Part shown: positions 1 to 5,374 of the stretch, piece after piece
Position numbering within the stretch: the first letter of the stretch is position 1
Layout of the letters: each line of letters begins with the position of its first letter
Assembly: GCA_029570245.1 (NCBI GenBank)
Contig: JAKQSH010000209.1
Span: forward strand, 1 to 7,134
DNA: 7,134 nucleotides
Direction: 5' to 3'
From: Deltaproteobacteria bacterium
GTDB lineage: Bacteria > Myxococcota_A > SURF-8
Notes under the pieces: model-generated
The model's database searches: none
The model's input: the letters and a program-made list of their open reading frames with translations, nothing else
Told to the model about the DNA's origin: nothing
Made by a program: the position numbers and the translations under genes

Positions 1-20
1 TCAGGATCAGGATCAGGATC
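1..20 (-). repeat. Hexanucleotide tandem repeat encoding Asp-Pro
   Basis: The window opens with a perfect 6-bp repeat (tcagga on the plus strand), three full copies plus two bases. It lies in frame in the lipoprotein gene and reads GAT CCT on the coding strand, giving Asp-Pro-Asp-Pro. The tract may continue beyond the edge, so its true copy number is unknown. It probably forms an extended acidic linker after the Cys-rich repeats. Because the unit is a multiple of three, copy-number changes would alter linker length without a frameshift. Confidence 0.85.
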
Positions 21-1229
21 GGTGTCCGGTTCCGTCGTGTCGCCGTCGCTGACTTCGTATTCGTCGTCGCCGTCCGGAAATGTCCATGGTACGCATTTGT
101 ACTCACCGTTGCAGCCCAGAATCTGTCCGGTGTAGTCGGACATGACATCGCAGTCTTGATGGGACGAACAGGGCGGATAACAGATGCCTTCCGTTCCCGC
201 CTGGTCGTGACAGACGTTTTCGTAAGGGCATTGCTCGTCCATGGTGCAGCTGCTGCCGCTGTATGGATAGCAGCGCGAGTAATAGTTGCAGAAATACAGA
301 TTGCTGCCTTCCGACTCGAATTCGTCGCATCCGTCGTCGGCAATGCAGCGCGCACCGCAGCGCCCGTTACCTTCTGCGACTTCTGCGTGACAGACTTCAA
401 GGTACGGGCATTCCGCGTCGGCCTCGCAGTTATCGGTCGGTCGCACCGGAATACAGCGTTGCTCGGAATTGCAGAAGAAACCCTCAATTCCGGCGCAGTC
501 TTCCAGTTCATCACATGGCGGAGCGCAGACTCCGCCGTTGTATTCGTAATGGCACAGATATTCCACCTGGCACTGTCCGTCAGACGTGCAGGTTTCCTGA
601 ATGTTTTCATCCGGCACGCAACGTCGCAACGCGTTGCAGGTGTATTCCTGTCCGAAAAGCTGTTCGCAGACTTCCGTGCTGGTGCATGGCGCGGTACATA
701 CGCCGTCCTGGCCGACTTCGGGATGACACACCTCACCGTATTCACATTGCAGGCTGTCGGTGCAGCCGTTTCCGGTCGGTTCGGGAGCACACAGACCTTC
801 CGAGTTGCAGAAATAACCTTCCACCCAGTTTTCGCAGAACGAAGATTCAGTGCATGGGTCGTTACACAGGCCGTCTTCCACTTCCGTATGACAGAACTGA
901 TTTACGGCGCAGTCCGCTTTGGTCTCACACGGTTGGTAATATGGAGCATCGTCGCCGTCTGTTCCGTCGTCGCCATCGGGCGCTTCCTGGATGTCTCCTG
1001 GCGCCTCCTTGTCTCTGTCGTCGTTTTCGGGGTTGCTGTCGCGATCTGGAACAATCACAATGGCGTCACGGTCGATGTCGCCGTCACTTTCCATATCGAC
1101 GCGCACGCATGAACCGTCTGCGGTCAGCATCCAGCCCACCGGACAGCCATCGTTCTGCATGATGCATCCGCTTGTAAGGAGCGTGACGAAAATGGCCGCA
1201 AAAATAAGAGTGAGGCTCAACGATCTCAT
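1..1229 (-). CDS. Cysteine-rich repeat lipoprotein, partial (3' end beyond left edge)
   Basis: This frame is open for 409 codons from the ATG at 1229 to the left edge, with no stop reached. The first 21 residues form a hydrophobic signal sequence (MRSLSLTL...) ending in a slightly degenerate lipobox, LTSG before Cys22, so a lipid-anchored envelope or surface protein is inferred. Residues 45-95 are an Asp/Gly/Glu-rich linker. Residues 101-379 hold 40 cysteines in five repeats of eight. Residues 386-409 are acidic and end in alternating Asp-Pro. The regular cysteines suggest small disulfide-bonded modules exported to an oxidising compartment. I recognise the style (Cys-rich repeat surface proteins are common in Myxococcota-like genomes) but not a named family or function. 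An in-frame ATG at 1247 would add MENDRQ; its acidic residues fit a signal peptide less well, and neither start has a clear Shine-Dalgarno. The long plus-strand frames opposite this gene are its shadows. Confidence 0.85.
   Translation of the reverse strand, partial: MRSLSLTLIFAAIFVTLLTSGCIMQNDGCPVGWMLTADGSCVRVDMESDGDIDRDAIVIVPDRDSNPENDDRDKEAPGDIQEAPDGDDGTDGDDAPYYQPCETKADCAVNQFCHTEVEDGLCNDPCTESSFCENWVEGYFCNSEGLCAPEPTGNGCTDSLQCEYGEVCHPEVGQDGVCTAPCTSTEVCEQLFGQEYTCNALRRCVPDENIQETCTSDGQCQVEYLCHYEYNGGVCAPPCDELEDCAGIEGFFCNSEQRCIPVRPTDNCEADAECPYLEVCHAEVAEGNGRCGARCIADDGCDEFESEGSNLYFCNYYSRCYPYSGSSCTMDEQCPYENVCHDQAGTEGICYPPCSSHQDCDVMSDYTGQILGCNGEYKCVPWTFPDGDDEYEVSDGDTTEPDTDPDPDP
93..929 (-). repeat. Five tandem 8-cysteine protein repeats
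   Basis: Within the lipoprotein, repeats begin at Cys101, Cys156, Cys214, Cys268 and Cys328 and end at Cys147, Cys204, Cys259, Cys320 and Cys379, a pitch of 54-60 residues. Each follows C-x5-C-x5-C-x(8-10)-C-x3-C-x5-C-x(7-12)-C-x5-C. The third cysteine is followed by His in all five (Cys-His at 113, 168, 226, 280 and 340) and is preceded by a hydrophobic residue (F, V or L). The fixed x5, x5, x3, x5 and x5 spacings and two variable loops suggest one small disulfide fold repeated by duplication. The DNA copies have diverged, so this is a protein-level repeat. Confidence 0.9.
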
Positions 1230-1320
1230 TTGTCTGTCATTTTCCATCCGCGAAAAGTTCGCAGGAAACACCCGGTGTGTGTCACAGTTGCTTATTGGCG
1301 GTTTTTAAAGGTCGATTTTT

Positions 1321-1367
1321 CCGACCCCCTGTTACTCAATGCAAATCAAATCGTATCAGGGGGCCGG
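1321..1367. repeat. Imperfect 15-bp inverted repeat upstream of lipoprotein gene
   Basis: The left arm at 1321-1335 (ccgaccccctgttac) and right arm at 1353-1367 (gtatcagggggccgg) are complementary at 13 of 15 positions around a 17-nt spacer. No T-run follows on either strand, so it is not a classic intrinsic terminator. The right arm covers the spacer and part of the -10 of the candidate lipoprotein promoter, and the left arm lies just after the predicted start point, so an operator is possible. A smaller hairpin (ggtcg 1310-1314 with cgacc 1322-1326) shares bases with the left arm and could form in the leader RNA. Confidence 0.55.
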
Positions 1368-1378
1368 AATCAAGTCAA
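1350..1378 (-). promoter_or_regulatory. Candidate sigma-70 promoter of the Cys-rich lipoprotein
   Basis: On the minus strand a TTGACT -35 box (1373-1378, five of six consensus bases) is followed by a 17-bp spacer and a TACGAT -10 box (1350-1355, four of six). A TGA triplet directly upstream of the -10 matches an extended -10 element. Transcription would start near 1343, giving a leader of about 115 nt before the ATG at 1229. This is a consensus match by eye only. Confidence 0.4.
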
Positions 1379-1410
1379 GAAACACAGAATACGGAGGAAA
1401 GTAAAAGCCT

Positions 1411-1593
1411 TTATCTTTCAAGATGTTCGGGACAGATGAAGAATGAAATGCCGTGATCTTCGTATACACGGATCATTTTCTGCGACGGCAGCCTGCGACC
1501 GCATTTGTAACAATAGAAAAGCGAGTCTTCCACCAGCAGCGGCATTTCCTTCAACAACTCTTCTCTTTCTTTCTCACTAATCTGGTGCATCAT
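1411..1593 (-). CDS. Small zinc-ribbon-like protein (60 aa)
   Basis: A 60-residue protein starts MMHQISEKER. The start at 1593 is chosen because AGGAGG (1599-1604) sits 5 nt upstream; a reading frame beginning at 1623 would place that site inside the coding region. Residues 5-20 are charged and probably helical (SEKEREELLKEMPLL). A Cys-x2-Cys pair follows (Cys28, Cys31), then a basic stretch, and the C-terminus carries Cys54-Pro-Glu-His57. The four residues form a plausible CxxC...CxxH zinc site. Small proteins of this type are often regulatory or bind nucleic acid or protein, but I do not recognise the family and give no function. It lies upstream of the lipoprotein on the same strand, but 181 bp with a candidate promoter separate them, so a shared operon is uncertain. 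Confidence 0.75.
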   Translation of the reverse strand: MMHQISEKEREELLKEMPLLVEDSLFYCYKCGRRLPSQKMIRVYEDHGISFFICPEHLER

Positions 1594-1917
1594 GTCGCCC
1601 TCCTTTCTCTGTTCGGGCCTCACTTATATCAATATGCAAACAGAATGCCACAATTTATGCTGGCAGACCTGATTTCGGCGTGAAGCATGTTGTTCATAAC
1701 CATATGTTATTGTTTGCATTTTAGACTTGCCAAAATTCGACAGATTAAGAAGATGTAAAGCTTTCCGCAACTGTAAAGTTTTATTGCGGCATAAAGAAAC
1801 GGAAAACCGTCGTCCGTACCGTCAAATATCCTTATGTTGCTGTATTTACTTGGTTTCAGGCTATGACATCAATATCATGGCCATGCATTTTCTGCATAGG
1901 CGTCTTCGCGACATGCA
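1594..1917. other. Intergenic region between zinc-ribbon-like gene and histidine kinase
   Basis: This 324-bp stretch is AT-richer than the flanking genes and holds no convincing coding region. It contains the Shine-Dalgarno and candidate promoters of the downstream small gene. Near the kinase stop codon it has a palindrome CATGGCCATG (1876-1885) and a short inverted repeat atgca/tgcat (1883-1887 and 1893-1897). Neither is followed by a T-run, so I see no clear intrinsic terminator for the kinase. Several ATGCAT or near-ATGCAT words cluster at 1883-1918, of unknown meaning. Confidence 0.5.
1623..1651 (-). promoter_or_regulatory. Candidate promoter of the zinc-ribbon-like gene
   Basis: On the minus strand, GTGGCA (1646-1651, four of six -35 bases) and TATAAG (1623-1628, five of six -10 bases) are 17 bp apart. 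TGA directly precedes the -10, giving an extended -10 element. The start point would fall near 1616, leaving a short leader that contains the strong Shine-Dalgarno. A second, weaker match (TTGGCA at 1728-1733, TAACAT at 1704-1709, 18-bp spacer) lies further upstream. Confidence 0.4.
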
Positions 1918-3864
1918 TTAATCCTGACTGATTTTCGCATCCGGCTGTGGATTGTCAACTGGAAGGTCCATGTAGAAGCGGGTGTAACGCCCCATCTTGC
2001 TTTCCACGCTTAATGCTCCGCCGTGCTCCTTTATAATGCCATGGCTGACTGAGAGCCCAAGACCGGTGCCTTTGTCGCGTGGTTTTGTGGTATAGAACGG
2101 ATCAAAAATACGCTCGCGTATTTCAACCGGAATTCCGGGACCGTAATCTTCTACTATGGTGCGCAGCCATTTTGCGCCGTTTTTTTCGAACGTGTGGCAG
2201 GAAATATTTATGACCTTGTTGTCGTCGGTGCCGGGAAAACGCTCGTTAAGTGCGTCGCGGGCGTTTGTAATAAGATTCATAAGAACCTGCATGATATGTT
2301 GGCCATTGCATTCTATGTGCGGCAGATCGTCTTCCATGCTTGATGCCAGACGGATATTGTCTTTGTAAAGCAGTCGGTGTGTAAGTGAAAGCGTTTTTTC
2401 CACGATCTCACGGATATCGCATCTGCGGCGGGTTTCTGTATCCTGGCGTGCAAACGACAGCAGATTGCGCACTATTCCTGCGACGCGTTCGCATTCTTCA
2501 ATTATTGCCTGAGAATAATCGTCGATTTTACCGCCCGGTTCGGACATGCTTTTTATAAGTTCGCCGTAATTCATTATGATGTTGATGGGGTTATTGATTT
2601 CGTGCGCCACGCCTCCGGCCAGCGTTCCTATGGATTCAAGCTTCTGCTGGTGACGGGTGTGCGCCTCTATTTCGGCTTTTTCCTGTTCCATGCGGCGCTT
2701 CAGCATCAGTATTGTAGAAAGCGCGGCCACCAGCAGCACCATCAGAATAAACATTGCTATGATGCTTATGAAGAGTCCGCGATACTGACGGTAAATGGAA
2801 AAAGGCTGATTGATTACATTACTGTGAAGTGGTAGCTGTGATTCGCTGATCTGAAAGCGTTTCAGTTCGCTGTAATCGAAAACATACATATCCGGGCTGT
2901 CGCTTTCCACCGGAATCTGATTTTTCCCGATTTTTCCCTCAATGATTCTCAAGGCCATCTGTGCTGCGGCTTCGCCGTGCCTTTCGGCGTTCATAACCAG
3001 CCCGCCCAGCGTTCCCGGCCCGACTTTTACATCCCATAATGTAAATACCGGTCTTTGGCAGTTGCTTTTAAGAAAATCGGACACTTCACTTTCGGAAAAG
3101 GAAACTCCAGCGCTGTCACGGTGAAGCGAAAGTGCCAGAACTATGCTGTTTTCCGGCAGATTTTTCAGATTTTCCTTCAGTTCACTCCAGCTCCATTCAA
3201 TCAGTTCTTTTATTTCAAGGCGCTTGGCAAAGGCCGGAGCTTCGCTCTGGAACATCTGCAGATGAAGTTTTCCTGTTCCGGTGTTGTCGCTTATTACCGT
3301 AAGATGACGCGTTTCAGGCAGAAGTTTCAGAGCCATGTCGAGTGTGCCGGCAATGTTGATGTTTTCCAGGATGCCGCCTATACCGCTCTGACCGTTTGTC
3401 ATTTCGGGTTTGTAATTATTTATTCCGCAAAAAACCACCGGAACTTCCGGGAATAATTCATTTCTGAACTGCAGCAGGAAATCCAGAGCGCTGTTGTCGG
3501 ATGCAATTATAAGGTCGATGCCTCCCTTTCCGTACTTTTGCGAATACAGATACTTCAGCGCCGGGAAAAGCAGGCTTTTCGATTCGAAACGTTTTACATC
3601 CATATATTCGATTCTGAGATCAATTAAATGTTTTGATTTTGCAAGGAGATTGGCGATGCCGCTGTTGATTCTGTCTGTCCAGGCGAATCCGCTGTGATAT
3701 GAATGCAACACCAGCACTGTTTTTATGTCATGGTCTGCTTGTGTCTGACCGGAAGCGGTCGAAGGCACTGTCAGCATCAGAAGGAGTGAAAGCGCCAGAA
3801 CGAAGGCGACATGCTCTAGTCGCAGCTCTGCCAAATTTGTGAAAAGCCTTTTAAATACAGACAT
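1918..3864 (-). CDS. Membrane sensor histidine kinase with ABC substrate-binding-like sensor domain
   Basis: This is a 648-residue two-component sensor kinase. Residues 18-40 form a signal sequence or first membrane segment. Residues about 48-318 resemble the periplasmic ABC-transporter substrate-binding fold (ABC_sub_bind type; VLVLHSYH near the start, DLIIASDNSALDFL at 117-130, PVVFCGINN at 142-150). A membrane helix spans about 364-388, followed directly by a short charged linker without a visible HAMP or PAS domain. The HisKA H-box is GGVAHEINNP with phospho-acceptor His421. The ATPase domain has the N-box NLITNARDAL (Asn530, Asn534), G1 box DYGPGIP (573-579), F-box FDPFYTTK (587-594) and G2 box GTGLGL (599-604), so it looks catalytically complete. 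It should autophosphorylate in response to a periplasmic ligand, which cannot be named from sequence. There is no receiver domain and no response regulator in the window. ATG 3864 is preferred over an upstream in-frame GTG at 3909, although its ribosome site is weak. A small hairpin (cttct/agaag, 3872-3884) lies just upstream. Confidence 0.95.
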   Translation of the reverse strand: MSVFKRLFTNLAELRLEHVAFVLALSLLLMLTVPSTASGQTQADHDIKTVLVLHSYHSGFAWTDRINSGIANLLAKSKHLIDLRIEYMDVKRFESKSLLFPALKYLYSQKYGKGGIDLIIASDNSALDFLLQFRNELFPEVPVVFCGINNYKPEMTNGQSGIGGILENINIAGTLDMALKLLPETRHLTVISDNTGTGKLHLQMFQSEAPAFAKRLEIKELIEWSWSELKENLKNLPENSIVLALSLHRDSAGVSFSESEVSDFLKSNCQRPVFTLWDVKVGPGTLGGLVMNAERHGEAAAQMALRIIEGKIGKNQIPVESDSPDMYVFDYSELKRFQISESQLPLHSNVINQPFSIYRQYRGLFISIIAMFILMVLLVAALSTILMLKRRMEQEKAEIEAHTRHQQKLESIGTLAGGVAHEINNPINIIMNYGELIKSMSEPGGKIDDYSQAIIEECERVAGIVRNLLSFARQDTETRRRCDIREIVEKTLSLTHRLLYKDNIRLASSMEDDLPHIECNGQHIMQVLMNLITNARDALNERFPGTDDNKVINISCHTFEKNGAKWLRTIVEDYGPGIPVEIRERIFDPFYTTKPRDKGTGLGLSVSHGIIKEHGGALSVESKMGRYTRFYMDLPVDNPQPDAKISQD

Positions 3865-4562
3865 ATCTTTACTTCTAACAGAAGAAATTCTGTGCCCCGC
3901 ACCCCACACAGCTCTGGCCTGATGTTGCGCCTGTTTTGCGTAGTCTTCGTAGAAATTATCTTCTTATGTCACTTCTACATCATTTGTCTGAGCTGCGCAA
4001 ATCGGTGTCGTATTTCGCACATATGACGGCGAACCGCTGTCCCGCTCTGAATGATCCACCGCCATATGTGCAACTCTGCAGCCTGTGGCTGCCGACTCAA
4101 CCCTGCCTGTAAACAAATGCACACTTGTATCTTGATTAATCTCTGTCTTTGCCTGATAATATCCAGACAAAGGCGGTTTTCGAATTCTATCTGGACCGAA
4201 TACGTTTTTTGTGAGTTCCTGTATGGTATTCAGGGCAGATGTCGTTAAACCGTTCTTTCTTTCACTGGAATTTTCTGGACAACCCGGAACCTTGCCGCCG
4301 AAGGCTAACCGGTATTGTTCATTGTATTTCAAGCTGCCCCGGTTTTGCGGTTTCGTAAGGTTGCTGGAGAATTTTGAGACGTTTTTTCTTATTCTGGCGC
4401 GCCGATCTGCGGTTCGCCAACCGGTTCGTGATTTCTCTTGCGGAAAACAGATGATGCTTAAGCGGAGAATCGCTTCTTTACTAATTTGTATGCTCGAAGT
4501 TACTTCCTGTGCGCGGAGCATGAATACCAGCCTCCAGCGTATATTTTACATCTGTCAATTTA
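3865..4562. other. 698-bp region between kinase and repressor, mostly unexplained
   Basis: Apart from the doubtful 185-codon frame, no supported gene lies here. The base composition looks AT-richer and less codon-like than the flanks. Structures seen include a 9-bp inverted repeat gcacatatg/catatgtgc (4017-4025 and 4063-4071), a tight hairpin GCAGCC-tgt-GGCTGC (4078-4092), aagcg/cgctt (4460-4464 and 4471-4475), and a distant 10-bp pair ggcgaaccgc/gcggttcgcc (4028-4037 and 4409-4418). None is flanked by a T-run. A TATATT at 4540-4545 is a possible -10 box for the repressor, but no good -35 accompanies it. Confidence 0.45.
3964..4521 (-). CDS. Doubtful hypothetical protein (185 aa)
   Basis: An ATG frame of 185 codons lies between the kinase and the repressor. 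In its favour are its length, which is unlikely to stay open by chance in so short a region, and a GGAGG (4531-4535) 9 nt before the ATG. Against it, the protein is hydrophilic with no recognisable domain, signal peptide or membrane helix. Its codons include many of the type rare in the neighbouring genes (AGA, CGA, ATA), and GC content looks similar at all three codon positions, unlike the neighbours. It has four scattered cysteines and no clear motif. It could be an orphan gene, a decayed gene or non-coding DNA. I recognise no family. Confidence 0.3.
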   Translation of the reverse strand: MLRAQEVTSSIQISKEAILRLSIICFPQEKSRTGWRTADRRARIRKNVSKFSSNLTKPQNRGSLKYNEQYRLAFGGKVPGCPENSSERKNGLTTSALNTIQELTKNVFGPDRIRKPPLSGYYQAKTEINQDTSVHLFTGRVESAATGCRVAHMAVDHSERDSGSPSYVRNTTPICAAQTNDVEVT

Positions 4563-5279
4563 ATGAATACACATATTAATATGTCGAGTCAAGATAATAA
4601 AACAGAATTCTGTGTGCGCCTCTCTGCTGCCCGTAGAAAATCTGGTTATACTCAGTCTGAGATTTCAAAATTACTGGGTGTGTCAGTAAATGCCTATCAA
4701 AACTGGGAGCGTTGCATACATGACCCTCAGGTTTCAATGGCCTTGAAAATCGCCGCTGTTACGGGCGTCAGCCCGGCTTGGCTTCTGGCCGGCCAGGGTG
4801 ATATTTCCGATAACCCGGAAAACTTTCTGGAGCCTGTTTCTGATGTAAAAGTTCCCATGGTGCCAGTTTTTGAAAGTATGGCGGCCATTTCCGACCCGTC
4901 CGCGCTGGGGGGGCGGATTCTTTACTATCTGCCGCGCCCGCACGGAATAGACGTTGCGCCTCTTTATGGTTTCGAAGTCGTCGGGGACTGCATGTATCCG
5001 GCCTACAAACCCGGCGACGTTGTGTTTGCAATGCCGGAATCCATCAACAATATCCGTAGCGGGGAAGACGTGGTCGCTCTCCTTGAGTGGAACGAATTTA
5101 CGCTGAAACGCTGGAACCCGATATCCGAAGAGCGTATTGAGCTTATTTCGCTGAACCGCACTTACAGACCGCTGGAAATTCAGCGTTCGGCGGTGCGCAG
5201 CGTGGCGCGGGTTGTAGCGCTGCAATGGGCGGACGCCGTTCGGCGTTGCATGGTGGAACCCGGCGAAGTGGAGGAGTGA
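4563..5279 (+). CDS. XRE-family repressor with S24/LexA-like domain, Cys in place of catalytic Ser
   Basis: This 238-residue protein resembles phage CI-type repressors. Residues 16-77 form an XRE helix-turn-helix (RLSAARRKSGYTQSEISKLL, then GVSVNAYQNWE, ending GVSPAWLLAGQG), which binds operator DNA. Residues about 95-225 form an S24 peptidase-like domain. The usual G-D-S-M-x-P motif reads VVGDCMYPAYKPGD, so the nucleophile position is Cys143 (TGC codon). The catalytic lysine appears retained as Lys182 in TLKRW. No Ala-Gly or Cys-Gly bond lies 34-38 residues before Cys143, where LexA and lambda CI are cut, so RecA-stimulated self-cleavage is doubtful. Known S24-type repressors control prophages, mobile elements or stress genes; no phage genes are visible here. 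Neither ATG 4563 nor ATG 4581 has a Shine-Dalgarno, and a 14-bp palindrome covers codons 3-8, suggesting autoregulation. Seven G's at 4907-4913 lie in the hinge. It converges on the downstream aminopeptidase. Confidence 0.92.
   Translation: MNTHINMSSQDNKTEFCVRLSAARRKSGYTQSEISKLLGVSVNAYQNWERCIHDPQVSMALKIAAVTGVSPAWLLAGQGDISDNPENFLEPVSDVKVPMVPVFESMAAISDPSALGGRILYYLPRPHGIDVAPLYGFEVVGDCMYPAYKPGDVVFAMPESINNIRSGEDVVALLEWNEFTLKRWNPISEERIELISLNRTYRPLEIQRSAVRSVARVVALQWADAVRRCMVEPGEVEE
4571..4584. promoter_or_regulatory. Perfect 14-bp palindrome at repressor start, possible operator
   Basis: The sequence ACATATTAATATGT equals its own reverse complement. It lies eight bases inside the repressor frame if translation begins at 4563, and overlaps the alternative ATG at 4581. 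Dimeric XRE regulators bind two-fold symmetric sites and often repress their own gene, so an autoregulatory operator is a reasonable inference. Its AT-rich content makes chance symmetry more likely than for a mixed sequence, and no second copy was noticed in the window. Confidence 0.45.
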
Positions 5280-5326
5280 ATTTTCTGTTCCGGCAGGAAG
5301 TGGTTGATTTTATTCAGAAATATGGG

Positions 5327-5352
5327 AAGGCGGATGAATGCTCATCCGCCTT
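5327..5352. terminator. Bidirectional hairpin terminator between convergent genes
   Basis: Perfect 11-bp arms aaggcggatga (5327-5337) and tcatccgcctt (5342-5352) enclose the 4-nt loop atgc. The hairpin lies 47 bp past the repressor stop and 22 bp past the aminopeptidase stop on the other strand. The plus strand then reads tttgacgttt, an interrupted T-run, and the minus-strand side is also weak. Position and stem strength favour termination in both directions. Confidence 0.7.
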
Positions 5353-5374
5353 TGACGTTTCATTCGGTTTTCAA

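Noticed and set aside
103..330. 75-codon minus-strand frame inside the lipoprotein gene
   Set aside because: It is in a different frame from the repeat-encoding frame and shows only Arg/Leu-rich shadow composition.
156..1162. Two long plus-strand reading frames (318 and 299 codons) over the left end
   Set aside because: They lie opposite the Cys-rich lipoprotein, whose regular cysteine repeats and signal peptide clearly mark the minus strand as coding. The plus-strand products have no domain logic.
1712..1736. Possible sigma-54 promoter (TTGGCA ... TGCA on the minus strand)
   Set aside because: The GG and GC elements are 14 bp apart instead of the required 12, so the spacing does not fit.
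1727..1921. 64-codon plus-strand frame in the intergenic region
   Set aside because: It begins with TTG, has no ribosome site, overlaps the kinase stop codon, and its product shows no feature of a real protein.
3865..3909. Longer kinase start at GTG 3909
   Set aside because: It would put 15 polar residues before the signal sequence and has no Shine-Dalgarno; ATG 3864 gives a normal membrane-targeting N-terminus.
4028..4418. Distant 10-bp inverted repeat as ends of a mobile element
   Set aside because: No transposase or target duplication was found, and a 10-bp match in 700 bp is not far from chance.
4211..4579. 122-codon plus-strand frame before the repressor
   Set aside because: There is no Shine-Dalgarno or recognisable domain, it runs into the repressor start, and it looks like antisense of the doubtful minus-strand frame.
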